DNA from: Euclidia mi
Taxonomy: Eukaryota; Arthropoda; Insecta; Lepidoptera; Erebidae
Assembly: GCA_944739405.2 (NCBI GenBank)
Contig: OX123182.2
Span: forward strand, 45,509,598-45,573,597
DNA length: 64,000 nucleotides
Reading direction: 5' to 3'
Shown one piece after another: positions 11,085 through 23,637 of the stretch. Under the pieces are notes generated by a model. It saw nothing but the letters and a program-made list of their open reading frames with translations, had not been told where the DNA came from and ran no database searches. The position numbers and the translations under genes are program-made. Positions within the stretch are counted from its first letter, which is position 1. Each line of letters starts with the position of its first letter.

Positions 11085-11800
11085 ATGTCTGTCAACTTGA
11101 CCGAAGAACAGTTCCAGACACTTTTGGCTAGACTGTCACCACAGAAGCACGGCACCTTCGCTACCTGTACAGCTGAATTCGACGGCAGCAAGAATTCGCA
11201 AATGGTGGAAGCTATTTTGGCAGCAGCGACCGTATTCAAGCAAATTGAAAATATTCCTGATGCGGAAGCCCTTACAGGTGTGCCCTTGTTGCTGAAAAAG
11301 GAAGCTGCAATATAGTGGCAAGGCGTGAAGGAACAAGTGACGTCTTGGAAAGATTTTCAAGATCGGCTACGATATGCATTTGCTCCTCGTAAACCGGCGT
11401 ATGTCTTGTACCAGGAAATCGTCGGGGAAAAACAGGATTGCCACACGTCTACCGAGAGCTTTATAGCCCACAAGCGAATGTTATTTGCTTAACTGCCGGA
11501 TCCGAAACAGCCCGAGTGCCACCAGCTGGACATGATATACGGACAACTCAACAGCCGTATCCGAGATAGGGTCCCTCGCAAATAAATTACTACCTTCGAC
11601 CAACTTTTGGAGGCAGCCCGGGGGATTGAGCAGATGTGGTTAGACCAATCGCAGAGCCTGATTCCACCTGAACGGGAAGAAAAAATATTAAGCCTGTCGC
11701 GCCCAAGAAGAAGAAATGTGGCTTCTGTCACTTTAATGGCCACACAACAGAGGAGTGTAGGAAGTTAAAGAAGAAACAGGAGGAATTTGGAATCCAGGAA
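11085..11800 (+). pseudogene. Gypsy gag remnant
   Basis: The frame opens with MSVNLTEEQF and runs 76 codons to a TAG at 11313. Gag-like sequence then continues with further stops and shifts: WKDFQDRLRYAFAP, then a TAA near 11490. A CCHC-type knuckle CGFCHFNGHTTEEC is encoded at about 11719-11760. Layout and knuckle fit the capsid-nucleocapsid part of a Gypsy element. Not translatable as one protein. Confidence 0.75.
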
Positions 11801-11830
11801 CGTGCAGGCCCTACACGTCCAAAAGCAGAA

Positions 11831-12151
11831 GTGACCACAGCAGTGCAAGTACCATCTCCTTCAGCACCGAAACTGCACTGTTATGGGTGTGGTGCACCAG
11901 GTGTGGTCCACAGTAGTTGCCCTACGTGTGCTTCAAAGAGAAGACCGACGCCAGTGTCAGATATAAGTTTCTGCGCCTTGAATATCCGAACCGACGTCAG
12001 AAACCGACCGATACTTTTCATAGAGGTTGGAGGTGTTAAGGGGTCGGCCTACGTTGATACGAGTACATGTGCCAAAACGAGTGTCGCCTCGTATCATCTT
12101 TATAGGCAATTAGTTAACAAAGGTCATAAGTTTTATGAAGAACTACACTAG
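11831..12151 (+). pseudogene. Gypsy zinc knuckle plus aspartic protease remnant
   Basis: A 106-codon frame begins with a cysteine cluster CYGCGAPGVVHSSCPTC. It then has GSAYVDTSTCAKTSVAS, matching the retroviral-type protease active-site region, with DTS where DTG/DSG is usual. It stops at 12149-12151. A following frame (12181-12750, 189 codons) carries the post-protease segment, including LLGVGFIQDAKMVLNL, typical of the protease to RT linker in these elements. Confidence 0.7.
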
Positions 12152-12180
12152 CTGACGGTGTAGGCAGACATCAACGGGTC

Positions 12181-12750
12181 TTGAAGACTACGGTACCCGT
12201 CAAGCTAGAACATCGGATAATCCCAACCACTTTCATCGTGCTTCCGGAGTCCAGAAACAACCGAACGTTACTGGGAGTCGGATTCATCCAAGACGCTAAA
12301 ATGGTACTGAATCTTCCACAATTTACATGGGAGTTCGCGGATGACCCAACTCGGTATGAATTGTACGAGGAAGACTACGTAAATTTCACCGACTCCGGTA
12401 ATAGCGCAGTACATGTCAAGCGAGTACCGAGTGCTGCGCTGCCTACTGAGACCGCTTCCATACCGTGTTCGAGTGCTACAACGGGATATAAACTTATTCC
12501 GCTCGACTTAAGGCCAATAAAGAAACCCAAAACCGTCTTCGATGGATACTCGCCCCGCTTCGAGGAATATATGATGAGGGATGCTGAAAAGATGGTCCGG
12601 GAAACGGAAGTTACATTATCTCCTCACTCCAAAGGACGGTTTTCAAGCCATCCCAATTCGGAACGAGGCTCCAGCCCTAGCGTCGTCGACTCAATCGATT
12701 TATGTATGGTAGGCCTCTCTAAGGATCAGGAAAACCAAACCGAAAACTGA
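12181..12750 (+). pseudogene. Gypsy pol linker remnant, RT deleted
   Basis: Continues the protease with LLGVGFIQDAKMVLNLPQ and then about 120 residues of low-similarity linker. It does not reach reverse transcriptase. Immediately downstream (about 12745-12840, another frame) is DASNYALGAVLVQGE, the start of the RNase H domain. A basic AT-hook-like tail RGRGRPRK at about 12890-12915 ends the polyprotein. Deletions therefore removed RT and integrase. Confidence 0.7.
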
Positions 12751-12966
12751 TGCCAGTAACTATGCACTCGGAGCAGTTCTGGTCCAGGGGGAGAAGGATG
12801 ATAAACACCCGATTGAGAATGCAAGCAGACTGCTCATCTCGGCGTAGGAAGCCAGTTGTCGCTTTCGCGCCACCACCCGAGATAAAAAGAGGACGTGGAC
12901 GTCCAAGGAAACAATAAAATTACCAGTTCCTCTCGCCGAGTTGTCTTCGGGAACTGAGGGGGAGAT

Positions 12967-13446
12967 TGTAAAACACCTAATAAGAAACATCATCAATATA
13001 CTACTTACGCCATCTATGTACGGAGCCAATAATTACTAATCAACTTAGTTTAAAGGTGGATCATAACGTTAATGATGTAAGCATTCATCCATTTCAACAA
13101 GTTCCTGTGTTTTGAACTAGATGGCTCTGATCCAACTACGTCACAAATTAAAAGTTGATATTAAGATTCTCCAAAGGTGAATGACCTCCGTAGGATCAAG
13201 CACTATTTGTTAATCTATCTTAGGTTGCATTCGCTAACTACGGGCTACTTGGAATAGTTATTCGGAACTTCTTGAGCTTAGATAGTCTTTAGGCGACTTC
13301 CTCCCCTTTCGTCCTACTTGGTCTAAGGGTGCAAAGTCGATTGAGTACTATTATAATTTGTACACATTCGTACATTAAACGCTGTACAATTCTACCAGCC
13401 GGCTTTTCTTGCTGATTCCCTGCATCCCGGACGAACCCCAGCTACA
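12967..13446 (+). repeat. 3' LTR of the deleted Gypsy element
   Basis: Starts TGTAAAACACCTAATAAG and ends CTACA just before the ATTG duplication. Its first 75 bp match 10896-10970. Confidence 0.8.
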
Positions 13447-13450
13447 ATTG

Positions 13451-15569
13451 CTAATATTTAATAATAATATATAATATTTTTTTTATTAAAAGTAACTATA
13501 TTCTCTCCATTTTCAGTGAATTTCAAAACTATTTTATACGAATCTTTTATAATACCAGGTCCTTACAAGAGCCCAGTCGCTAATTAAACTCGTACTTACA
13601 AAACTATATTTGCGATACAACCAAAATTTATTAAGTAATGTCCAATATGAAAATATTCTATTATTGAATAAAAAATGTATAGCTGTCACGAATTTGCATT
13701 AAAAATAATATTTCACAATAATATAGTCAACGGACTTAAAAAAAGAAGGAGGAAGCTTCTGAACTCAGTAGTATTTTGAATGTTTGCTACATCTGAACTA
13801 CCCTGTGGTGTAATGTTTTACCCAAAAAACTGACTTTTTTAGTTCTAGTTATATTATAGTTAGGGTTGACTTTATGATGTAACGTATTTATTATAGTTAT
13901 TTGCGAGGTATGAGTACATGAATGTACTCGTACCTCGCAGATTAAGGAATCACTAAGCCCTAGGGGGAGTTTGCTAAATTGATGGCATTAATTAATTCAC
14001 CCGAAGGGAATAGTAATAAAGCTAGAAATTATAAAGCGAAATAAAACGCACTATTACGCATCTGAATAACGAGAACGCCATCCTTATTTCGCTTTACCTA
14101 ACATGGAAAAAATAAGTCCATGACATAATTAGCCAACTCGCAAAAACAAAATACATATCATCAAGTGTTTGTGTCCTGCGTCCTTGATGCAGGGAGAAAC
14201 AAGGACAATATGAATGTAATGATACGTCAGTTAGATGTTGGCGACGTGCCAAGAGCGGCGACAATACTTCTACACTCGAATTTTGCTTGTCAGTATAGTA
14301 ATATGTAGCTGTAATTTTGTGGAAGGATTATGATGATGTATAAACAGGCATGTTAATGCCTGTTTATACATACAAAGGTAATCGTAGTACCACAGATAAT
14401 TTACGATACTATGCTGTAGTGTAGCTCGGAATTAAAATATTTAACATATTAACATTTCGCAAGGGATGCTTCCCACGTCCAAGTAATGCGGGCGACTCCA
14501 TCTATGTATATGTGGCTCGTATCGCTCGTATCGTTGGTCAAAAAGTGAAGAGATAAGAAGATTGATTACATTAATTAACTGCAGATAAATGCACCAAGTA
14601 AACTTTGTTCCTATAGCTTAGGCACGTCACTCGTAACATGATCGCATCAATTAGCTCATGGCGAAGCCCTTTCTTCCATTTTATTCAAATGAGAAGTATT
14701 ATTATCATTCTTTCAAATCTATTTGTATAACTTCTCACTCGTTCGCTTATTCAATGACATACTAAACAATGTATTGAAAACTACTTAATCTTTATGAAAC
14801 CAGGTAGACAGATTATTTATAGGCAGACAATGTTAGCTATCGAGTCTATGGATAGATTTTGCAATAGCACCGAATTTAACTCGGTAAGAGTTGCTGTAGT
14901 TAAGTAATCAAAAATGGGTAAAATCTCAAAAAAACAACTGATCTGCCTCTATTAGTAGAAATATCTTTTGCCCTGGGCTTTGCCTTTATCTACTCTAGAG
15001 CGTACAATTCAACGTATGAAACAATGTCTTCCCAAAACAAAGTCTTTTAGAAAAGTTTTCTTTGTGATATTCATCCGGTTTGGGTTAAAGTTCGTCCAAC
15101 AACACTTCATGTGGAATTAACAATGTAGGTTTTATTTTTTTCTATTTCACCATGTTATTTCACACTGAAAAAATGTGTAATCCACAAGATGGGTACAATT
15201 CTGTCATCCCCAAATACTGTGCAAATAAATCATGCTAAATGCCGAAATGTCCTTTGGGAACACACACAATTATCGTATTCTAACCGCACTCCATTACAGT
15301 AATCGATAATCAAATACAATTGTCAATTAATTATAATGCTATCAATTACACATCGGGGCCTTTGAACATAACAATTAGAGCACAATTAGATTTTAATACT
15401 GCAATTATTTGCTGACAAATATATTGGTTTACCACTTGCTGCGTCTACCAACAAAAATCATATAAAATAGTTAGGTATAATAAAACTTATTTATTAGTTC
15501 ATGGTTGGCTTATAATTCAGAATAGGAAGCACTTTTAACAACCTTTTATGTGTTAGAAAATTCTCATGC
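13451..15569. other. AT-rich intergenic sequence with small hairpins
   Basis: No gene seen. A degraded AACCGACTTC-type repeat lies at about 13730-13790. Hairpins: 13902-13919/13922-13939 (18-bp arms, one wobble), 14033-14044/14084-14095, and 14337-14351/14356-14370 (15-bp perfect arms, 4-base loop, TGTATAAACAGGCAT). They may be MITE ends or short foldbacks. Confidence 0.5.
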
Positions 15570-15620
15570 CCATACATAGACTCACGTCTGTTTCCCGAAG
15601 GGTTAGGCAGAGACTACTTA
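15570..15620 (-). repeat. remnant of GTATG-tailed SINE/LINE 3' end
   Basis: CATAGACTCACGTCTGTTTCCCGAAGGGTTAGGCAGAG is the reverse complement of the 3' terminus shared by the SINEs and LINEs in this window. The element body is absent. Confidence 0.6.
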
Positions 15621-15954
15621 ACGATTCCGATGAGATAACGTAAAAAGAGTGAGAGTGTGCAAAAAAAAAAATTAAGATTCGTAAAAGTGTTTTAGTTGGT
15701 TATCTTACAAATTGCCAGTGCATGGCATCGTACGATTGCCATGCTGGACAACATGAATGTGTGAAATTGCTGTCCCGTTAAGATAGTCTGTAAATTCAAT
15801 TATTTAGTTTTCCCTTTTTCTTGAGTTATGCTTTGTGAAAGTCATTTTCAATTTATTGTTCTCGTCTTCGCTAACAACAATAATATGCCAGAAGAGATGA
15901 AAACACGGAAATGTACTTTTGAATTAGTTATTTTAAATATACTTTTAGTACATA

Positions 15955-16139
15955 CATACATATACTCACGCCTTTTTCCCGTCGGAGTAGGCAGAGACAA
16001 CAGAACGCCACTTGCTCCTAGCCTTACAAACCTCACGCGCTTCCAGCTCTATACTCATTACTCTTTTCATACATGCTCGCCGGTTTCGGGTACTTCGGAC
16101 CTTTCCGTTTCTTAGGATGTCTCCAATTTGGTCGACAAT
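15955..16139 (-). pseudogene. LINE 3' end with C-terminal ORF fragment
   Basis: An open minus frame of about 57 codons ends at 15966-15968. It contains IVDQIGDILRNGKVRS, RRACMKRVMS and WRSVVSAYSDGKKA. A basic region followed by an R-x-x-x-W-R-S-V motif next to the stop is typical of the C-terminus of RTE-like LINE polyproteins. The (GTAT)n tail follows at 15950-15962. It is severely 5' truncated. Compare 60498-60735. Confidence 0.7.
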
Positions 16140-17228
16140 ATAATAATTGATAATTGATTTTGTATACTTTTAATATTCGCTTGTTTTCATTTTATTTGAA
16201 AATAATTTAATGTAGCAATTAATCAGATGTCTGAACCTACATGTGCTCTACTCTTACTGATATTTTTTTGACATACAAAAACCATCCTCAACATGCAACC
16301 ATGTATTGGAAGTGAACTATAATATTTGTGGCTTTAAAAAATAATTAAAAGTTGGTTTAACCAAGATTTATAATAACCCTGACTCCATTTTGTTCGTAAA
16401 AGTGAAAAACGTATCTGCAAATATGTCAGTTATATTGAAACAGTGTATGTTCAGTGTATTATCAGAACAATGTCACGTCCATTATTTCACTCCATGTTGA
16501 TTCAGTACAATTCATTTGAGGGTAATTTATCGTCGGTGTGGTCATTTAGCGCCATAAATGTTTCAGCTGCAGTTTATGCTGGAGTACTACCGCACAACAG
16601 GAGGACGGATAACGGAGTATGCATACAGTATGTACCTATAATAATATGCAAATGTACTAGATGCGATGTTGTAGGAGAGCAGTTGGACGCACGTCCTGCA
16701 TAAAGACGAGTGTTGCACTGCTCTGTTTAGTACAGTGGTAGTCGGACTGATGTGGTGCGCAGTAAGAACTAATATCTCATTCCTTACAAGTTTGCGTGTG
16801 ATGACAACAAATTTCCGTCTCAATCAAAGCATCTAGGTAAACCATATTGCGGCAAGCCACTAGTATTATATTAGTGTCTTGCCGCAATATGGTTTAGAAT
16901 AGTGACTGTGACTTCTTCGCTATGAAGGACAAGAATATTATTGTTTTGTTATTGTTTCTAGATTATTATTCCATTTGAAGGCAATGGTTTGGCAGTGGCA
17001 TAATAACTAATAGAGTGCATTAGCCAGCAATCTTATCGCGTCAAACGTGTGGATAAGAAAGTAGGTCACTGAAGCCTCTATGAATACTTACACTGATGTT
17101 ATCTGGCGATGCTGCGCTGTCTCCTTCCCTTTTGTTATGTAATGGAACCTATTTATTTACTTAGATCAATTACGATATACGATAGAGATACGAGGAGATA
17201 AGAAATATTTTAGAGTAGGATATCAATA
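16140..17228. other. AT-rich sequence, one strong hairpin
   Basis: No gene recognised. The hairpin at 16838-16896 is listed separately. Confidence 0.4.
16838..16896. repeat. perfect 19-bp inverted repeat, short loop
   Basis: TAAACCATATTGCGGCAAG (16838-16856) is matched by its exact reverse complement at 16878-16896. The stem extends inward by CACTA/TAGTG after a mismatch. About 59 nt overall, the size of a precursor-miRNA hairpin or a tiny foldback element. No evidence of transcription from sequence alone. Confidence 0.7.
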
Positions 17229-17500
17229 TCTATATACATAAATAAAATTAATGTGTCTGCGCTTTTTACTAAATGCCTATGGATGTATACCGATATGCAC
17301 GGTACATAGAGTGAAATGACAATTTGTAAAACTTTTATCTGTTTGTCTGTCTGTGTGTCTGTTTGTTCCCGCTAATCTCTTTCACTCACAACTCTCACTG
17401 GCGGATAGTTGATGTACCAAGGAGTAACTAAGGCTATAAATTAACCGGGTACGGGGAGTAGTTCCCTCAGGACGCGGGTGAAACCGCGGGAAACAGCTAG
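17229..17500 (+). mobile_element. small Helitron-like element
   Basis: Begins A|TCTATATACATAAATAAAA and ends CAGCTAG|T. The GC hairpin CGCGG..CCGCG lies about 10 bases before CTAG, matching the Helitron 3' layout. No coding capacity, so non-autonomous. A related piece abuts it on the right. Confidence 0.65.
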
Positions 17501-17687
17501 TATTATATAAAAATCTTCCGTTACTGACTCACGGGACTCGAAGGACAACGCACAGCCAAAACTACTGGGCGCAGAAATGAGGAGCGCTTGGGGAGAATAT
17601 AGGAGCAATAAGAGAGGATATTTGAAAATGCCCACGCTAAGGGGGTAAAAATAGTCCCATGCGAGCGGAGCCGTGGACGAAATCTAG
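17501..17687 (+). mobile_element. adjacent Helitron-like fragment
   Basis: Follows directly after the previous CTAG. It contains GTTACTGACTCACGGGACTC and ACAGCCAAAACTACTGGG, and ends AAATCTAG|T at 17684-17687. The body resembles 22257-22455. The start is not clear. The pair forms a head-to-tail tandem. Confidence 0.5.
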
Positions 17688-17689
17688 TC

Positions 17690-18397
17690 AATATCAAAAC
17701 ATAAAACCCGTGCATACAACTGGTCTAATGATCATTTGTGTAATTTTACCTATTAGTATGTTTTATATTTAATTGCCTTGAGTACGCTGTAGTGCAAATT
17801 TGTAAGTAGGCAAGCTGAATTGTACGCCATCTTTGTACAACTTTGCGAAAGTTCGATCGAGTTTGCACAGTCACATTCACAAAGAGTTTCGCATCTTTGA
17901 AAGAATATTTCAAATTCAATAATGACGATGTCTTGGCAAATGTTTTTTATCTCAGATCTAGAGACAAAAATATGATTTAATGTATATTTTCTGTAATAGA
18001 ATCCCGCGTCTACTGCCAAAAAAATATAATATCACGTAATAAACGACATCTAGCAAATGTGATAGGAAGAAATACAAATTGCTTCATTAATTCTCAGGTG
18101 ATTGTATTGTTCCGTTGCCGCGGTTACAAAATATACTTCTAAGAGGAGGCACTCAGAAAAGAAAGATTACTTTGCGATGACAAAAAAGGCTGATACATAG
18201 TAGATATATGTATTTTATTTTGTACTTGATAAAGACTCGTTATTTGTGTACAATGTAAGTTCAACGACTTTAAGAGAATTGACGCGTGGCTACTTTCTAA
18301 AGCGTGTTTGAGTTCATAAAACTAATAGCAATAGAGCTATGTCGACAATTATATAAATAAATGTACTACAAAGGTTTGGAATGGCTATTTTTAGTAA
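17690..18397. other. AT-rich sequence, nothing recognised
   Basis: No gene, RNA or element ends that I can support. Confidence 0.4.
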
Positions 18398-18595
18398 CCA
18401 GATGAGCCCGCGTTTACACCCGCGTTATTTAGGCCGCTTAATCCGCCCCCGTGGCTCATAGCGTGACGTCATAAGGCCTAAAGCCTTCTAAATGGGCTAT
18501 CTAAAACTGAAAGGAATTTTCAAATTGGGCCAGTAGTTCGTGAGATTAGCGCTTTAAGCAAACAAACAAACAAACTTTTCAGCTATTAGTATAGA
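18398..18595 (-). mobile_element. small Helitron-like element
   Basis: On the minus strand it starts A|TCTATACTAATAGCTGAAAAG with GTTTGTTTGTTTG. It ends in ACGCGGGTGTAAACGCGGGC then CATCTGG|T, a CTRR end with a 3' hairpin. This is the common lepidopteran TCTATACTAATA family. Confidence 0.65.
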
Positions 18596-18599
18596 TAAT

Positions 18600-20475
18600 T
18601 AAAACATTTTCTACAAAATGGCAAATAAATTTACAATAAAAATATCATTGGTAGAAATATAATATTTGTAATCAGTTTATTTCAATTCGCTGAAACTTTT
18701 AAACTTATTGCTACTGCTACACCTGCGTAAGCGTAAATGTTAATGGCAATGGCCAATAACGCGTTACGCGTTATTTTAACACGTTGAAACGTTGGCTACA
18801 TCTACGTAGCGCCTAAATTGACGCGTTAAGACGCAGGTGTAGCAGGAGCATTAGAGACACAAAATACTATTTTAAATATGTACCTACTTCATAGCACATG
18901 CTATGTTTTTGCAATGTTTTTGTAAAACTTTCAGCAAATTCGTCAGTTAAAATGTTGACCTAACTAACTTTGAGTTTGTTTAGTTCAACACAAAATTTGT
19001 TGGGAGTTACCGTAATATTTGAAACAGCTATTAATTTTGCACGTGTAACGAGAAAAATACTGCGCGGTGGATTCGTGAAATATGACATGCGGAAATTTTT
19101 GAAGGTGCACAATGTATATACTTCGCCGGTGAGGCATGATACCGTTTTATTTTTATCTATGGTGAAATAAATTTTATAGAGTAAGCTGAGCCAATTTCTG
19201 CCAACATAAATCTTTTTGTATTGGTGGACAGCGACAAAAGATACTTTCGGGTATCTCTTTGAAACTTTTTCGGTACTACAAAAAGTCATCATCATTCTTA
19301 CATTCCACTATGTGAAATGTCTTAAGCGCTGCTTCTAATCTAATGAATAATGGAACAGCTTTTCCCTACGGAAGGTACACTCTTATTCCCCTTTTTACCA
19401 GAGTAAACTTTTATGAAAATTATCATATTAAAATCAATGCTCTGAATTTAAATAACGTAAAAATAAAGATCATAAAAGGAAAAAGAGAATTGTATTGAAC
19501 AATATAATTCAAGCTTTTATCAATTTTTTTACCATTGCATTGAAAAATGTTCAATATATCCTGTCTAATGATAGATTACATCGATTTTCTTCGGTAACAA
19601 AATAGCGACTTATTCTCGTATCATAATGTTAGGTTGGGTCCTGTTCAAGTCATTATTTAATGATATAACATTTTAAGGCAATTGTTAGGCACATATTTGA
19701 ACGAAATATGTCGACTTTGCTGAAAAATATTTAAATAGAAAGAAAAACTCGTTTCACATAAAACTTTGGGGTTTTGTAAATAGTAGTACTTGGAATACTT
19801 CATCTTTATCAGTTAACAAGCAGTAATACTCAGAGAATTATCAAATGCAAAGTACCAAGCCAGTCATCCAATGGTGCGATTTCACATGCTGATTTTCTTT
19901 TTCGCAAAGCACCGTGGAAAAGCGACGTGGCCTTTTCGTAAAATCCTTGATCGTCGATTCTAAAAGCAGTGTGTCGGCTTTGGCTTTAGCAGCGAGTAGG
20001 ACAAACGACTACTCGCATCGCTTACAGTTTGAAAATCTAGTAAAATTCTATCTAAGCAAGATTTTCTTCCTAAGATATCAAGTCGCCGTGAGATCTTAGT
20101 TCAAATAGGTTTTCTTGCCGTGGCAAACAACTAGAACGCGAGATCTCATCCGCAGTGTAAACAGGTAGCTATTCAGTTTCTTCCTTTGATCACATAAAGT
20201 GCAGATATATTTAAAGTAAAATATAAAATACCTTTTTTGAATGCTTTGAAATTTTCTATAAACATTGAAGTAACTTTTCTGAAAACAGTTTTAGCAGTTT
20301 CTTGGTATTCAGCATAAATACATAATACATTCATTATTATTCGTTCATGCTTCGTTCCAATTAATACTCACATAACCATATTCGAATTACGATAATACCT
20401 GTGTTAATACTACAATGGAAATTGAAATAACATACGTATGTCGTAACATCTTTTTATATCTGTAATAATATATTA
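18600..20475. other. AT-rich sequence without supported genes
   Basis: A 111-codon minus frame (18960-19295) and a 66-codon plus frame (18970-19170) overlap. Neither shows a domain I recognise, so I leave both uncalled. A short GC-containing patch at 19910-20100 also matches nothing I know. Confidence 0.3.
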
Positions 20476-20832
20476 GTCACTCATCATCATCATCATCAGC
20501 CTAAAATAGTCCACTGCTGAACTAGGCCTCTCATTTGAAAGGAGGAATTGGCCTACTATACCACGCTGGCCAAACGGGTTCGTATAGGGCTTGTATCAAG
20601 TTTTCCTTCTCTTACAGTGCTGTTCTCTGCATAATATGCTCCCTCTGCCGGCTCTTACGACACCCATGGGATGATATGGGATGGTGACATTCCGTATTCT
20701 TAATCCGTCACCACACGGACAATATTAGTGGCTATTCCAACATAATACCTCCTCTTGCCTGTTTTATCACCGAGTTACAGCTATATAATATCTCAGACCT
20801 TAAAGGTCACCAGGGAAGTCCGTAGTGGTAAA
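20476..20832 (-). mobile_element. LINE 3' end with GAT-repeat tail
   Basis: On the minus strand the block ends ...CAGCAGTGGACTATTTTAGG then CTGATGATGATGATGATG. It contains CCCATGGGTGTCGTAAGAG. This is the common lepidopteran RTE-like LINE terminus. A plus-strand relative with GGCCAGCAGTGGACTGCGAT lies at 23905-23990. No open frame remains. Confidence 0.6.
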
Positions 20833-22256
20833 CATAATAATTAATCGATAAACGTAGTTATATATTCTTAAATATATGCCTATATGATAAACTATACTAT
20901 AAACATCGAGTAAATAATTGTGCTCATCACAGAAATATATGACTTGTTTGTCTTGTTTGTTGTTGAATCTGGATAGGTATCAAACGCACGATCTGCAGCG
21001 TAGCATTCAATTTCAGTAATAACTAGACCCACAGGCCAGTTACGTGTCTATTCATCCATATCAGGCGATAGACACACATGGGCTGCCTATAGTGTAATAT
21101 AAATAAAGCCACAAGCAACCACATGAATATTTTAGCCATTCTACATTTAATTGAATATCAATCAAATATATCTTAAGCGTCAAAACAGTTGTTTGTCAGA
21201 CACTCAAAGTAAGGAAGTAAATAGAGACCGCATTCAAATAGCAACATTACCCAATATATTTACTTCACTCTGACTTATGATATTTTTCTCATGTAAGAGA
21301 AAGATAAATATACAAATGTCATTTCTAATCAGTTTCAAATCTTCGAAATTGTCGTAAATTTTAACTAGACTAGTGATGTGCTTACTCAAAATGAATTTCG
21401 ATAAAATATCGATAATGTTTGCAATAAATCTTTAGATTTGGTTTACTCAGAATGAATATCAATTGAAAGTTGATAAATCCTCAGATAAAGTAAAATATGT
21501 GAATAAATCCAGCTTATGCTTAAATACTAGTAAATAATATACGATAAAAAATATATTTTTAAATTACCTTTTTAAGGTGAATAAAGCAATTGATATTCAT
21601 AATATCATTAATAATCACTATCTATATGCAATGATAGGGTCAATGACGAGATCATTGCCACGTAATGGTATTCGAATACAAAAACACGTTACGTATTTCA
21701 GACTTTTGGAAGTAATATGCTTATTACTTAGAAAATTATCACGATCGTCAAGTGTTCGTCTAAAATCTTCCAAACCAAGTTAGGCCTTTTCAAATTGAAG
21801 CAAGGCCCCAGCCCAGTATGCTCAGTTACAAAATTATAATTATATTAAATCACCAATCGAGAGTAGGCTGCAGTAATAAGTGAGTTAACTAACAGATTAG
21901 AAATAATATTTTACTGCAGGGTCAATTTTAAATAAAATATTTCACACATAATGAATCAAATTTATTTAGGGTAAAATAGAAAAAGTCACAGACAGTGTCA
22001 TTAGCTTAATTAAAAAAAAACTCAAATTTTTACAAAATCATATTATATATATACAGGTCAAATTTATTACGCCCTTATAGAAGCCTAGGTGTAAAATAAG
22101 TAAAACTTCTTAATTTCACCGCTAGAGGGGCGAGGATAATGTTTGCATCGCCAGTATACTTTGAGAGCATCTGTTGCGTGCGGTGCGTAAACCTATAAAA
22201 TGAGTTACCCTTTCAATGTCCTAAAAAGTAGCAACACGACAACTTTTGGCCTTTAA
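20833..22256. other. AT-rich sequence, nothing recognised
   Basis: A tRNA-like box-B-type segment may exist on the minus strand near 20970-21050 but is too degraded to call. No genes. Confidence 0.35.
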
Positions 22257-22455
22257 TCTGTATATATTACGTAACTGAATGACTGACAGATATGGCACAG
22301 CCAAAGCTACTGGGAGTGCAAGAAGCTGAAATTTGTCATGTATATGTTTCTTGGGTAGCGTAAGGGTGCACTAAAAAGGAATGTCTCGAAATTACCACAA
22401 AGTCAGGCAAAAACCACGTTAAAAAATATGTGCGAGCGTAGCGACTATCCCCTAG
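22257..22455 (+). mobile_element. small Helitron-like element
   Basis: Starts A|TCTGTATATATTACG, includes ACTGAATGACTGACAG and CAGCCAAAGCTACTGGG, and ends CCCCTAG|T. It has 199 bp, no coding capacity, and resembles 17501-17687. Confidence 0.6.
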
Positions 22456-23637
22456 TATTGCATAATTTGTTAAGGGGTTTTTATAAGCATAATATTGATA
22501 ATTATCCATTTTGATCAAAATTGACTTGCAGTATCATTTGACTAGGTACAGTTTTAGTATTAACAAATATTTTAAGGGTTCACAGCAGTCTACTTGTCAT
22601 TTGCATGACGACAGGTTTATCATGGCTACGATTATTTAATCATGATAATGACTCACACGATTAGAATCATGGTAATTTATCGTTTTAAGATTGGCATACT
22701 AGTCCTTCCTATTAGTCCGGCAATCTGACGCCACTGCAAAAAAGTAGTCAATGACTACTCAGTACTCAGTACAGTTAATGGTATCGATCTACATGTGAAG
22801 TCTTGCATTTAATTACACAAGCTTAAACTTAGTTGTTAGCAGCAGATGGTTTAATTTGAACTTTTATAAACACGAAAGTTTGTGATGATCGATGAAAACA
22901 CTTTTCTTGAGATATATAATTATATTCAAGTATACTTATTTTTCAAAGAAATATTGCAGTATAGCTTCTACATCGCAATAGTGCAAAGGCTTACTTTTTT
23001 GCAATAACTGTCACCCACATCGGCGAATACGTGGGCTGAAGCTAGTCTCTAAAATAAAAGTATCGATAAAGTTATAACGTCACTATGTTTATGCGTCACA
23101 TTTTTATACTAATAAATCAAAATGTCTATGAACGAAGTATCAAAGTTTCAAATGAAGTTCTATTAAATTTTGACGGGTAATGGGGTCCACACTGGAGCCC
23201 AGTCCCAGACCTTTGACTTTTGAGTGATGGGATTCCTCAGTCTATTTACTTAATATAAATAGTCTAAGGTCAGACATTTGACTGAAACTCCGCTTAATGT
23301 CACGGAAAATATAATTGTGACAATTAACCCGTTCTTGTCATGGCGTACCAACATTGCAAAGCTTTAACCCCAAATAACGTTAATTATAAACGGTAATTAG
23401 GTTAATACAAAAGCTAATTAATAATATTGATATATACTAATGTGTGTCCCTGTAGCGAAATCAGTTTATCAGGCAGGTCCCAATAGGTTCGAGCAGGGTT
23501 GTATGCACGCGAACGAGAGCCTTTTCACAGCTCATCGCACCTTTGTGTGACGTCCTTCAATTGTACTATTACCTTTACGAGCTACTAATGACTCTATTGA
23601 AGTGATGTATTGGTTATGATATTGATCTCCTACTTTT
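22456..23637. other. AT-rich sequence, nothing recognised
   Basis: No genes or element ends that I can support. Confidence 0.35.

Larger units (their letters stand above)
10896..13446 (+). mobile_element. internally deleted Gypsy LTR retrotransposon
   Basis: Flanked by the 4-bp duplication ATTG (10892-10895, 13447-13450). The right LTR is 12967-13446 (480 bp). The left LTR keeps only its first 75 bp or so (10896-10970), starting TGTAACACACC against TGTAAAACACC on the right. A primer-site-like TGGCGACC lies at 10987. Remaining coding pieces, in order, are gag, zinc knuckle, protease, a scrap of RNase H and a C-terminal basic tail. Reverse transcriptase and integrase are gone. Confidence 0.85.

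Noticed and set aside
18960..19295. 111-codon minus frame as a possible gene
   Set aside because: No domain, signal or splice context recognised; an overlapping plus frame is equally open.
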